Source of the DNA: Chara braunii
Taxonomy: Eukaryota > Streptophyta > Charophyceae > Charales > Characeae
NCBI GenBank assembly: GCA_003427395.1
Contig: BFEA01000002.1
Coordinates: 10,423,010-10,460,179 of the forward strand
DNA length: 37,170 bases
Reading direction: 5' to 3'
Below are positions 21,101-31,538 of this stretch, in pieces. The notes below the pieces were generated by a model that ran no database searches, had not been told where the DNA came from, and saw nothing but the letters and a program-made list of their open reading frames with translations. Every line of letters starts with the position of its first letter. Position 1 is the stretch's first letter. The translations under genes were made by a program, and so were the position numbers.

Positions 21101-21558
21101 CACAAAATGAATATATCCTTGCAAGGTGAGTATTTCAGTTCATCGTCCTTCTTTTTTGTTTTGATGGTTATTAGGTAAGAGAAGACTTGAACAATCATTT
21201 TCATCACCACTCATTCTCTCATTTTCTTATGTTTTATAAACCATACTAGTGTTATCGAGTTTACCTAATTCTATTTGAGTCACTCATAATAATTTCAAAC
21301 AATGAATAATAAACATTGACATACCGGGCAAAATAAAGAAAATATGACCATATATTTTATATATCATATGAGTATGCCTTGCATTCGAAGATTTGACTTT
21401 AATGAGTAAAACCACATAAGGTGAGATGGTACATTAGATGTTCTTCTTAAGTAATTATATGTTGTATAAAAAATCATAATATGATTGACATTTTTTAATG
21501 ACTCAAGGATCTATCATAGAGTATGTGGTTGAAATTTATATAAGTATTTTTTTTAGGT
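18121..21558. other. AT-rich stretch without a recognisable gene
   Basis: Long AT-rich DNA with homopolymers and short frames only. One clean tandem repeat (18 bp x 4, ACTTACCAACCTTTAAAA type) lies at 19,659-19,723. It may be intergenic or intronic; no domain, tRNA or splice series was found. PLE-1 is inserted at its right edge. Confidence 0.55.
19659..19723. repeat. 18-bp tandem repeat, 3.6 units
   Basis: Units of ACTTACCAACCTTTAAAA with one or two substitutions each. Confidence 0.9.
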
Positions 21559-21568
21559 TCCTCTACAA
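21559..21568. repeat. Target-site duplication of PLE-1, left
   Basis: TCCTCTACAA immediately precedes PLE-1, and an identical 10-mer follows it at 27,219-27,228. Confidence 0.85.
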
Positions 21569-22183
21569 GTTTGTTTCGTCGTATGACTCGAGTTTGTTTT
21601 TTATTTTTTGATTTTTTTGATTTTTTCTGATTTTCTGATTGTTCAATTTCGTTTGTTTCCGATTTCGATGATTCGATAGGGTCTGGAGTAGTTTTCGTTT
21701 GGTATTTCGAACGATGGACCTTTTGTACCTCTGGATTGTTAACCGGTACTTGCCTTTTTCGAATGTATGTATCGTCGGGACACTGTCTGAGGAACTTTGT
21801 CCTCGAACCAGTGCCTTCTCTTTTGGTGCCTTGTATCTAGGATATCGTTTCGTAGGCTGTTTGGTACAGCACGGGCCTCGGTGGCGGACACTTTTGTAGC
21901 GTGCTGATTACTCTGATCAACTAGCGAACTAGGAGTTGGAGTGTACGTAAACCTATAAGTAGATCGTTGTAGTATGCAATCGACCTCTTGGTTCGGCCGC
22001 ACGGCAACTATCATTAATGGTGGGAGCCTGCGGACGTGGGTTGGTGGAATGATTGATGGTTCTTGGGTTTGTCGGACTGTCGGAGGAGACCTTTGGTTGT
22101 AATTAACTATATGATCTTGCCACTCTGTGGATTTTTCTACTGTGTGACGTGTGTACTTGTCTGCATTTCCTATCCATATCCAT
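21569..22183 (+). repeat. PLE-1 5' terminal direct repeat (pLTR)
   Basis: Aligned over its full 615 bp with 26,603-27,217, with scattered substitutions (for example GACTCGAG versus GGCTTGAG near the start). It contains the imperfect hairpin CACTG..GAGGA-actttg-TCCTC..CAGTG near 21,780, less well paired in the 3' copy. No hammerhead core was found on either strand. Confidence 0.9.
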
Positions 22184-22418
22184 TGGATTGCACGTGTGAA
22201 CTTACCTGGAGTTACCTTGTCGGGCTAGAGTGAGCACGTAATTTGGCGTTCCACCTTTGTCTTTCTCTTTATGACTTTTGTGGACATCTTTCCCCTTGAA
22301 ACAGCATCTCGTGACGGGTGCAACTGTCGTACCTTGGTCTTGCCGTTTGGATCGTTGGTGCCCTGATAGAGCACAACGTACTACGTGCTATGAGCCACGT
22401 CTGTTGCCGAACGGAGGT

Positions 22419-23662
22419 ATGTCTTCACGGGAGCAGCAGGAGCGAGGGGATTACGGGCAGGAGAGAAGTGATCGTGCTCGTGATACTAGAGACAATGGCG
22501 GTGAGCGGAGGCCGTACAGCCCCCCCACTTGTTTTGCCTCCAATGAGACAGGGCACTATGCTAATCAGTGCCCAACAGGAGTCGGCGTTATCAAGGTGCG
22601 CGACCTTCGTCATCCTCGGACTCCAGGCGATCTCGGTCTCCGCGAGGCTACGACCACAGTAGGAGGGAGGCAACTCAGCAGTTGGACCCTGGGTTGAGAA
22701 GTACCATTGCTAAGTTGGGGAAAAGTGTAGCTGTGATGGAGGAACACTATGCAGTCGAACGTGAAAAGAAGGAGAGTAAGCAGAGACGAAAGCTCGAGAG
22801 GGAGGAGGTTGAGCGACGTGCTGAAGAGGAACGTGTCAGGATGGAGGAACGAGCCCGTGCCGAGAGGAAAGCACTGAAGATCAAGCAGAAGAAGGCGCTT
22901 GAAGCGGAAGCACGTGGGATGATGCAGAAGGATCTGAATATCCAACTTGCCATTCAGGTTGGTGAGTTGGAAAACCGTTTGGTTGACAGGATGTACCAAG
23001 TGGTTGCGCCAGTGCCCCCCTCCACGTGTAACCGAGGGAATGTATCGGGGTCGAACGATTTGGCATCAGATGGGAGCGATGAGAGTGACACTAGCGTCAC
23101 TCACGAACTTAGCGCACGTGCTCAGCGGATGAGTATTATCGAAAAGCGGAAGAGGGGCCCGAAACCTGTGTTCGAAGAACCAAGCCCACCAATGGAGTTG
23201 CCTGCTAAGCGAACTCTGGAGAGAGGGATATTGAAACCAGTCAAACTCACGGGTCACTTGACCCAGTCCAAGTCCAAGAAGGCTGGTGGCGGACTTACCC
23301 CTACTTCGACCAGGAAGAAGATTGCCACACCGTTGTCAAAACGTAAAACACCTACATGCTCTCCGGCACATACTCCAGCTGCTAAAGTGACACCGACAAC
23401 CAAGGGAGTGTTGGCTCGCTTGCGCAACCGTAATGAGGTCTTGAAGGAGCTCAAGGCTCTTGATGCTGCCGAACTCCAGGCGATTTGCCGGAAGGAAGAC
23501 CTACAGTACGATAAGAAGATTGATGCTATTTTTGACATAGCTAATCATCGTACGGAGACCGCTTTTGCTAGTTCTGTCACTGGCAATGCCGAAGTTATCC
23601 ATATCGCTGCTTCCGCTGATACTAGCGACAATGCCGAGGCCGAACCGGCTACGGATGTGTGA
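22419..23662 (+). pseudogene. PLE-1 ORF1: CCHC zinc-knuckle, RS-rich coiled-coil protein
   Basis: Starts MSSREQQERGDYGQ. The knuckle CFASNETGHYANQC has the C-x2-C-x4-H-x4-C spacing, but the second Cys is Ser (TCC at 22,539-22,541). Just after the last Cys (about 22,572) one base is missing and the frame shifts. It then continues with an SR-rich stretch (SDSRRSRSPRGYD), a long Glu/Arg/Lys coiled coil (residues EREKKESKQRRKLEREEVE onward), a basic linker and a helical segment (NEVLKELKALDAAELQAICR), ending at TGA 23,660. Such ORF1 proteins are expected to bind the element RNA. A longer frame open upstream to 22,278 makes the start uncertain. Confidence 0.75.
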
Positions 23663-24244
23663 CGCGTTTTAACTGTACAGCAGCTATGGAAGCTTTGTCG
23701 CGTACTTGCTCATGAGCGTTGTGAGTCTCTGGTTGTTAATAAGTATGTTAGTATTGTCCTTCGATAAGTCTTCTTGCTGTTAGCATTACAAGGACAGATC
23801 CGTTGGGCCAGCAAATGTATTCCTAGATGGTTGGAGTTGTATGATCGACATGGTTTAGATTTTCTGGGCCTTACCTCTTGTGTATATGTGGGTATTTCAC
23901 CGTTCTGTAAATTGACGTACGTCGGTAAGACTGTTCGGGACGTGGACACTCGCTGGAGGGAGCATATCTACTGCTCCTGAAATCGCACTCGTTCTCACTT
24001 TCATAGATGGTTGACGTCATTTGGCATCGGGAACTATCTGTTGTTGCCCGTAGACGTCCTGGTTGGTTCCGACCTCACTGTTCTGGAAGGTACCTATATT
24101 GAGCTATGGTCACCTTTCCTTAACACGACTCGATGTAAGAGGCAGAGTCATGTTTTGAAACCTAAGTTGGGGAGGAAGGAACGTGCCAGGGTCAAGGAAG
24201 GGTACTCGGCTGCCACACCCGCATTTAAACCTGTCCGCTTCTGA
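23663..24244 (+). pseudogene. PLE-1 ORF2, N-terminal part: GIY-YIG endonuclease
   Basis: Same frame as ORF1. A leader aligns with PLE-2 (PLE-1 LWKLCRVLAHERCESLVVN against PLE-2 WSELGKYLELRRTLVADPA). The nuclease follows: SCVYVGISP (GIY strand), LTYVGKT (YIG strand), the Arg-containing helix VRDVDTRWREHIY, and LEGTYIELWSPFLN with the conserved Glu. Basic C-terminal linker KLGRKERARVKEG. In-frame stops at 23,765 (TAA), 23,978 (TGA) and 24,242 (TGA). In PLEs this domain nicks the target DNA to prime reverse transcription. No CCHH zinc-finger insert is visible. Confidence 0.8.
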
Positions 24245-26521
24245 CGTACTACGTCCGCTGATTGGTGTGTCGTTTTTTTTGCTTTTCTCAACGATGTTTT
24301 AAAATCGGGAAATGGCGGTGTGGAATTTTACACACAGGAGGGTAATATCTGGGAACCATCTTGGCAGAAGTTAATCAATACCTTTGGGGAGACTAAAGTT
24401 GTAACTAATTCGGGGACCGTCTGCCTCGAAAAATGTAGGCTTCTTTTACATTCAGGGGGACTTTTTTTGATTTTGCATGTCTATAAATGGACTCCTAAGT
24501 GTGGTTTTTTCAAAAAGATTCTCATTAGCATTTTACGTAACCCGAGACAAGTTTCTGTTTTTCGTTGCTGGGGAATGCGTTTTGTGCTTCGTCTATACCA
24601 TGCCATTAAGGATTTTTCTCGTAAATCCATCCGGAAATACTTACGAAGGATCATTTCTCGGAGTTTTCGGGAGCGATTTGGTTTGAGTTTAAATGCTGAC
24701 CTTGTTTTCCGTATTCGATTTGATGATCGCATGAAGATTGCTGAAGTCCGGAAGGTGGTTAATGATGCCTTGATGCATTTGGACTTACCTTTGTGCTTCT
24801 TACGCAGAACTCGTAGGAAAATTCGGATTGTTGGGACCAAGAATCCCTCCGTCGCGGATATTCTGCATAATATGTGTAGTCAGTCGACACGCCCTGTGCT
24901 CACCTGCACCTGCACCGATGTTTTCTTTCCTCGATCTGACGAACATGTTTTGTTCCGGCTTAGTGATCTGGATGGTATCAATCCTTTGATTTGTAATGCG
25001 AAAAATTTGTCGCGCGCACAGTTGCCTGATCGGCTTGCATCCCTTCAGGATGAGTTGTCTATTGGGTTTACGAAGTGGATTAACTAGAATGGCACGACAC
25101 CTTGTTTGAGTTTGGAGGCGTTATCGAATTGCTTCTCGGTGCCGTCTTGTGATAGTCGTTGTTTGTCTTTGGAAGAGGTTCATGAGGTGAATAAGATGTG
25201 TAGTGATTTTATGCTCACTGCCGTTGACCGTAACCCAGGGGAAACGGTGGTAATATGCCCCGCGATCTACTACGAAGCCATGCTTAACAATTTTGCATTT
25301 AATTCGGGTTATCGAATTGTGCCCCATCCCCAAAGTGTGGTGTTGCGTGAGCTCCGCGAGGACGCTAATGCTGCAGGGCTGAAAAGTTTCGTGCGTTGGG
25401 ATGCGAAAGGGAAATATGGAGCGGCGTATGTTTTGCCTACGCACAAGGATCTTTATCGTTTCCGGCCTATTTGCCCCTCGTTTTGTGAGCCTATGGTCCA
25501 TACTAGCCAGGTGGTGGCAAAAGCTCTGAATCACTTGCTGGGAACTATCCCTAAGTAGTGGCACTTTAACTTGTTGGCGGTATCGTTGTTGAGCAAGCGT
25601 TTTGAATCCGCTAATCGGAGACTCCTTCGTTTGGGCAACGAGAGAACTATCCACTCCTTTTCCTCTTACATCAAGGAAATGTTCAGCAAGTTGCCTCATG
25701 CTGGCATCCGCCGCGCTGTTGATTGGCTTATTGATTACCAAAAGGAGAAGGGGAGATCGTTCGTGCGAGTAAACACGCGTGGCAAGGGTGCCACTTTTGG
25801 GCGATCGACCGGGGGTGACCACAGGCGATTATTGGAGCTTGAGGATGTTCGCACCTTTGTGAACCTTGAGCTTGGTCGCACGTACTTTCGAGCCACGGGT
25901 GTTTTGCTGCAACACGTTATGGAAATACCCATGGGGAAGAGCACTAGCCCGCCCCTTGCCTGTATCTTGTGTGTATTTGCTGGGTACCACTTCACCTGTA
26001 GCCTAGGAAGAACGGTACGCTGCATCTTCGCCTCCCGTTTGATCGATGATGTTATGCTTGTCTTGTCTTTACCCAATGGTACGAATGCTTCTGCGATTCT
26101 GTCAGCCTTTGAGAAATGCTATCCCTCGAACCTGGTTTTCAAGCGGACTGATGACGGAGCTGGGATGTTTGACTTCTTGGGCTGTCAAATCCGTGTGCAG
26201 CAGATGTACCCATACATCGGTTGTGTCCAGATGACCAGAAATGACGACTGCATGTGGACTTCGGACAAACTCAGTATTCAGAATAGACAGTCTTACCTAT
26301 TTTGGGGTTGCAAGAGGCAAAAAAACGCCATTATCGGAACCTATCTGCACCGGATCGATATGAATACTTCGATCCGATCCGAGATCCCGAATCGAGTGAG
26401 GGCACTTCGCAGGGAATTGTCCCTTAAAGACTTTCCGGACCCGTTATTCCAGAGAGTTCTGAAGAGCTTTGCGGTAAGAAGGGATGTCGTATGGAGACTG
26501 ATTATCAACCTTCTGTACTAA
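24245..26521 (+). pseudogene. PLE-1 ORF2, C-terminal part: Penelope-type reverse transcriptase
   Basis: Continuous in one frame apart from TAG codons at 25,085 and 25,556. The N-terminal region has SVADILHN, then RT1 YVLPTHKDLYRFRPICPSF, motif A SSYIKEMFSKLPH, RT4 IPMGKSTSPPLACILC, the catalytic-loop version RLIDDVMLVL, RT6/7 LVFKRTDDGAGMFDFLGCQI, and a thumb (NAIIGTYLHRID..LRRELSLKDFP) to TAA 26,519. Motif A has Tyr (TAC, 25,667-25,669) where PLE-2 has the metal-binding Asp, so the copy is catalytically dead even without its stops. Confidence 0.85.
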
Positions 26522-26602
26522 TTGGTTCGGACTCGGCCTCGTAGACCCAGTATGGCCTTTGATTTCTCATTTCTAGGCTTGACCTCCAAGCATTTGGACA
26601 TG

Positions 26603-27217
26603 GTTTGTTTCGTCGTATGGCTTGAGTTTGTTTTTGATTTTTTGATTTTTTCGACTTTTCCTGATTTTCTGATTGTTCAATTTCATTTGTTTCTGATTTC
26701 GACGATTCGATAGGGTCTGGAGTAGTTTCCGTTTGGTGTTTCGAACGATGGACCTTTGATACCTCTGGATTGTTAACCGGTACTTGCCTTTTTCGACTGT
26801 ATGTATCGTCGGGACACTGTCTGAGAAACTTTGTCCTCAAACCAGTGCCTTCCCTTTTGATGCCTGCTATCTAGAATATGGTTTGGTAGGCTGTTTGGTA
26901 CAGCACGGGCCTCGGTGGCGGACACTTTTGTAGCGTGCCGATTACTCTGATCAACTAGCGAACTAGGACTTGGAGTGTACGTAGACCTATAACTAGATCA
27001 TTGTAGTATGCAATCGACCTCTTGGTTCGGCCGCACGACAACTATCATTAACGGTGGGAGCCTGCGGACGTGGGTTGGTGGAATGATTGGTGGTTCTTGG
27101 GTTTGTCGGACTGTCGGAGGAGACCTTTGGTTGTAACTAACTATATGATCTTGCCACTCTGTGGATTTTTCTACTGTGTGACGTGTGTACTTGTGTGCAT
27201 TTCCTATCCATATCCAT
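26603..27217 (+). repeat. PLE-1 3' terminal direct repeat (pLTR)
   Basis: Second copy of the 615-bp repeat. It ends in TATCCATATCC, a short simple-sequence tail, directly before the right target duplication. Confidence 0.9.
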
Positions 27218-27218
27218 A

Positions 27219-27228
27219 TCCTCTACAA
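27219..27228. repeat. Target-site duplication of PLE-1, right
   Basis: TCCTCTACAA, identical to 21,559-21,568. Confidence 0.85.
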
Positions 27229-28578
27229 ATTTTCAATATAATGGTTGTCTAGGTGTATATTTTTCACTCACTGTTTTTTTTTTTTTTTTGCAGATTTTAA
27301 CAATCGGTATGTTTCCTTATGATTTTTATAGCATTCGGTTTTGCTTACGCACTATGACTGACCCGCTGCTTCGCAAAAGTTCATCCAAGCAAAACTTGAT
27401 CTGCACTTGATATGATTTGCTGGAATGTACCTTTTACAAATGAAAAGATATATTAATTCTGCTCGGATACAACATAAATATGATTTTGTTGTATAAAAAT
27501 GACGATAACACATATTGGTGGTACAAATATGCGGATCGACAAACGTCAGTTCAACGAAAAATCACCTATAGTCAACTGCAATATAAATTTTATATAGTAA
27601 CCTTAACGCTCCAGTACTTAGCCTAGTTATCGTCCTCAAAAAAAAAAAAGAGTAGAAAAGTTTCTAGTCGGATAAATTTTAGCGTTCCTTTAGTGGCCGG
27701 TACATTTCCTAAAATCGTGACGTGTTAACAGGCACGACTCAAGGAAGTACTGGTGGTTAAAAAAATTACCTATAGTAATTCAAAACACCTATTAAAGGAC
27801 AAGTCCTCAGATCATGAAAAAATGTTGGTTAAGGTACTGTTCACAGTAATTAAAACTAAAGTAGACACTATTCTAATTACGTCCGCATATATGCGCACAT
27901 TTCCTCTTTCAAAGGTTAATCCTTGAAAATCGAAAGCAAACAGGAACAAAATTGTCATAGGCTCTGAGGGATGCCTTGAGTTTTAAAGGTTGAAACTTAC
28001 TCTACTGCTGACAAAAAACACGAGCTTGCCACTTTATAAAATCTTAGAGTGTCTTTTATAACGTGTTAATACGCGAACTTCAACGATACAAAGAAGATTA
28101 ACATTACCGTTGTACAAAAATAATGCACATAAGTTAAGAGATTGTAAAAAAAAAAAAAAACTCATAGTGCAGTCTCTTCAAGGAAGTATTAATCTCATTT
28201 TTTTCTCTAGGGTGTCTTGGAACTCAACGTTTTTTAAGTGATACGGAAGGAGTAACAAATACATGTGATAGAAAAGGGCAAAAATCGAAGTAGTCTGTGT
28301 TCCATATTTTGGGACATGGAAGATACACGATATGAATTATCCATTGAATTTCCACAGAGAGAGGTGTCTTTAATTTGAATGGTTGAAACTCGGAATACTT
28401 CTCACCAAAAAGAAGGGGCTCGCCACTTTTAAAATTTTTTAAGTGTCCTTAGATATACATTTGTCTAAATTGGAACAATACATAAAATATTAGCATACTC
28501 TTTGCATAAAAATGATATACATGAATTAAGATATAGTAAAAAAAAAAAAAAAAAATTTAAGTGTCATTTAAGTTAAAT
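27229..28578. other. AT-rich spacer between the two PLEs
   Basis: No recognisable gene. A T-run ending TTTGCAG at about 27,294 resembles a splice acceptor but no exon could be supported. Two diverged ~220-bp segments (about 27,950-28,170 and 28,345-28,570), each ending in a poly-A run, repeat with a ~390-bp period (shared strings GGTTGAAACT, GCTTGCCACTTT/GCTCGCCACTTT, GTGTCCTT). Confidence 0.5.
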
Positions 28579-28587
28579 TATCAGTTG
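28579..28587. repeat. Target-site duplication of PLE-2, left
   Basis: TATCAGTTG, repeated at 34,881-34,889. The first three bases may overlap the end of the terminal repeat, so the true duplication is 6-9 bp. Confidence 0.7.
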
Positions 28588-28598
28588 AGAGTGAGAGT

Positions 28599-29439
28599 GA
28601 GTGAGAGAAACTGCAGACAAATGGAGTCCACACATCACTCATAACCATGGTAATCACAGCAAAGTATGCGAGAAACAATCTCAAATCGGTTCTTAATAAC
28701 CAAATAACAGTGCAGCTCTTCGTCGTCATAGCATAGCTATGGCGTTGCTTCCTTCCTCGCCGCCAAAACAGAGTGTAGATCGGAAGAGCGAAGTATCTTG
28801 CAAACCCCGACTAGTTTCGACCGCTGCCAGTTAACGATCTCATCAGGGGGTTGATTCGAGATGCCTATTCCCTACTGACTAAGCTATTAATACTTCTAAG
28901 CACTGCTTGTTCGCCAAGTTCCCTCTGAGATAGTACCCGGTTCCTCTTGCTATCCTGCGTACCTGGTAAATCGGGCCCAGTTCCTAATCGCAGACCTCGT
29001 TCGTAAATATCTGGACCCTCCGAGGGGTTGTCGTACCTGGTCCGAAAATCTCCTTACAGCACTTTTCCCGCCCTGGCCTCAGGGGGTTAATCCGAACATT
29101 CCGGATCATTACTTATTATTCCCCCAGGGATATCGCCTAAGATTCCGAGTTCTCGCCCTATGCCCAACTTTCAGGTCACATGTTCAACGCTACACAGGCT
29201 GCTTCGCTATACTTCAGAGTTCGCTTCGTATTTTTTCAGGCGTACAACGTAAGGCTTCATTGCTACCGTGTCCCTACTTCTTCAAGTAAATAACAACCCA
29301 GCATCCTACTTCAAACGCCATACTCGACTCACACACCCCCACGCCGCATGTACTCAGAAAAACCCCACATAGTCCCATTACGCTACTCAGAGTTTACCAG
29401 CTATCGCACACTATACACACTCAATCCTCATTCACCTAT
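28599..29439 (-). repeat. PLE-2 3' terminal direct repeat (pLTR)
   Basis: Aligns with 34,065-34,880 with high identity and small indels (for example extra bases near 28,730-28,745 and 29,335). Carries a hammerhead at 28,803-28,852. Confidence 0.9.
28803..28852 (-). ncRNA. Type I hammerhead ribozyme, PLE-2 3' pLTR
   Basis: Read on the minus strand: helix I AACCCC (28,852-28,847), invariant CTGATGA (28,846-28,840), helix II GATCG/CGGTC with one U-G pair (28,839-28,835 and 28,823-28,819), invariant GAAA (28,818-28,815), helix III CTAG (28,814-28,811), cleavage dinucleotide UC (28,810-28,809), helix I partner GGGGTT (28,808-28,803). CTAG is self-complementary, so a monomer has almost no helix III but two molecules or two tandem copies could pair. 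Minimal helix III is the recognised form of PLE hammerheads. Orientation matches the PLE sense strand. Confidence 0.85.
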
Positions 29440-29470
29440 GGTATCATAATCCCATCATACTATTCAGAAA

Positions 29471-31538
29471 CTACCAGCTCCCTAGCCTACTGTTCCACTT
29501 CCCCCAAGTTGGGGCGTGCCTTCTGACGAATTTACTCAGACAGTCATTAAACATCCACGCCGGGTAACTTTGAATTCGAAGCTGTCTTTTAACTGTCAGC
29601 AAACTCAGTCCTGCCAGCTCATCATTCGAAAACATTTTCTGGATTCGATGCAGGGTACATGTGATCACGGCCTTCTTCTGCCTCATCGTAGAGAAAGAAT
29701 TGAAATCTTGAAATATACGATATGACAGCTCATCGTCTTCTTCCCACACCTGCTCGAAGTTCTTTGGAAAGCTCTGGTAGGTGAGCTTATTCCTTTGAAT
29801 TGACATTCTAGTACCTATGAAATCCCAAGTGCCCTTGCCCGAGTCAGTTCTCTTCAACGTCGCCCGCTTATCGTAAGTCCTTCCAAAACCTTCCATAACC
29901 CTAGACAAGCGTCTGTTTCCATTTTTTGTCGGACACCAAACGAGGACTTAGATATCATCAATCAGTCTTAGCCCTTTGACCAGGCTTCTGTCACCACCAA
30001 GACTCATCAGAAAGTTACATTCATTCATAGCACACAGGATACATGCAAGGGGCGGGCTACTGCTTTTTCCCATAGGGATTCCAACCCGCTGCTGGATCAG
30101 CCTACCTGACGCTGATACATATGTATGTGTCAATTCAAACTTTATCATCTTCCAGATCATTTCGAAGCTCATCTTCATCCACAGATCATTATCAATCTTT
30201 TTTGCAAACGCAGCTCCTTTACCTCTCCTCTTTACACTCACCATGGCGAGGTCTTTCTGTCTGTACCAGTCCAGGAGCCAGCTTACCGCAGTCAGTATTG
30301 AACCGTGAGGGAGCTGGCAGAACATCTCTTTGATGTCGAAAGCGGCTCCCACCAACTCCCCTTCCCCTTTCCTATCAACCCATTTGTTGATCTCGTCCAC
30401 CCGGTCTTTCAGCAAATTGGTAGATTTTAGGTTGAAGTGCATCGATTTTGGAAGCAGGAACAGAAGGTGGTTCAAAGCTCGCGCTACTCTTCCTCCCGCC
30501 GTCTTTGAGGGCTCAGTAAACGATGGACAAATTGGTATGAATCTCCCAATATCCTTGTGCTTCGGTAGGATATAGGCATTTCCACACCTTCCTTGCTAGT
30601 CCCACCTCCCAAGCACCTCCAACCCTTGCGACTTGTACTCCCGTTCACATCTGGTTAGGAACACATGCTCCTCCTCCCATACCACCGTAAAGCTATCGTT
30701 ACCTCAGAACGTATCTTTCATCCCCTTTGCATATACTGCCCGACACATTACCACTGTATCAGCTGCGTTTCTGTCAACTGCACTGCATACCATTCCTTCA
30801 CACAATACCTTTGTTTCCATTAGAATCGCACGATGATCCTTGCTACTCTCAATCCTTGCATTCACACAGTCACTGATTTCGCCTAAGCTAACGATTAATT
30901 TCAGACTCATCCCTCTCAAGCTATCGTTAACCTCCCTCATCGCTTTATCTTTTTTAGTCGAACTGCCAGCACACACAACATTCCTGGCATTCTTTGCGAA
31001 CTGTTCAACGTTCTCCACGTCACTGAGCCGACAGTGCACGTGACCCTCCCTACGAGGAAGGGCTTTGTCTGCACAATTGCCGACATCCACCATCTGCTGA
31101 GATGCAGCCCGGTGGTTATGGAGAATATCACCAACGGTCTTATTGTGTTTCCAGACCATCAGTAGTCTCCAACACGTGAAATCAGCCAGAGCGTCCGATA
31201 AGTCAGCCCGAATTTTCCTCACCACTACTTCCCTAACCTTTCGTAAGGATAAGCCCGTATCATAGGTCGTACTAACACAAAATTTTCTTCTAATATTAAA
31301 TTGATAGTTCTGCCAGACCACCCCCGCCAGGATATCTTTAAGTGATCTCCTTGTACCTTTCTGTGAGAAGAGTTTAACTGCCCCAACCAAGTGCATCAAC
31401 TTTTCCAAGTCATATCTGTACAATTTTTTCTTTGACCACGGATTCCGGATGATCTGATGCAGTTCACGTTTCAACTCCTTACTGCGCTTGGACAGTGCCT
31501 TCTCTCGTAGGTAAACCATTTCAGACATCCCACCCCCC
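29471..31538 (-). pseudogene. PLE-2 ORF2, C-terminal part: Penelope-type reverse transcriptase
   Basis: One frame with stops at 30,704 (TGA), 30,596 (TAG) and 29,948 (TAA). N-terminal region SLKDILAGVVWQ and VGDILHNHRAAS; RT1 YILPKHKDIGRFIPICPSF; motif A AFDIKEMFCQLPHGSI with the catalytic Asp; RT4 VGIPMGKSSSPPLACILC; LRLIDDI, after which TAA replaces the Met codon of PLE-1; RT6/7 ATLKRTDSGKGTWDFIGTRM; thumb AVITCTLHRIQ..LTVKRQLRIQSYP; end at 29,471. Catalytic residues are intact, but the stops abolish function. Leu in place of the usual Tyr or Phe before IDD is shared with PLE-1 and is thus a lineage trait. Confidence 0.85.

Larger units (their letters stand above)
21569..27218 (+). mobile_element. 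PLE-1: Penelope-like retroelement with permuted GIY-YIG-RT order
   Basis: A complete but inactivated retroelement of 5,650 bp. Order: 615-bp direct repeat, leader, ORF1 (CCHC knuckle, RS-rich, coiled coil), ORF2 (GIY-YIG nuclease then reverse transcriptase), 615-bp direct repeat, short (TATCCA)n tail, flanked by a perfect 10-bp target-site duplication. The RT motifs (LPT-HK..RPICPSF, MGKSTSPPLA, LIDD, DFLG) are of Penelope type. The nuclease lies N-terminal to the RT, as in the permuted Naiad/Chlamys PLEs and unlike canonical Penelope. Direct terminal repeats are the pLTRs typical of PLEs. The coding region has six in-frame stops, one frameshift and a lost catalytic Asp. Confidence 0.85.

Noticed and set aside
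21770-21810. Hammerhead-like CTGAGGA..CGAACC in the PLE-1 pLTR
   Set aside because: CTGANGA is followed by no separate helix II and GAAA is absent; GAGGA pairs with TCCTC as a simple hairpin instead.
26505-26840. 111-codon minus-strand frame in the PLE-1 3' pLTR
   Set aside because: Antisense to the RT end and pLTR, and the other pLTR copy does not keep the same frame.
21569-27218. Interpretation of PLE-1 as an LTR retrotransposon
   Set aside because: No TG..CA termini, protease, integrase or RNase H; the nuclease is GIY-YIG and RT motifs are of Penelope type.
27229-27410. Possible exon after TTTTTTGCAG at about 27,294
   Set aside because: Short frame with no donor, no domain and no partner exon; the T-run makes an acceptor-like string likely by chance.
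28777-28790. Exact match to the start of a common Illumina adapter (AGATCGGAAGAGCG)
   Set aside because: The homologous PLE-2 pLTR copy has the same segment with one mismatch (34,225-34,238) and shared sequence on both sides, so it is native element sequence rather than adapter contamination.
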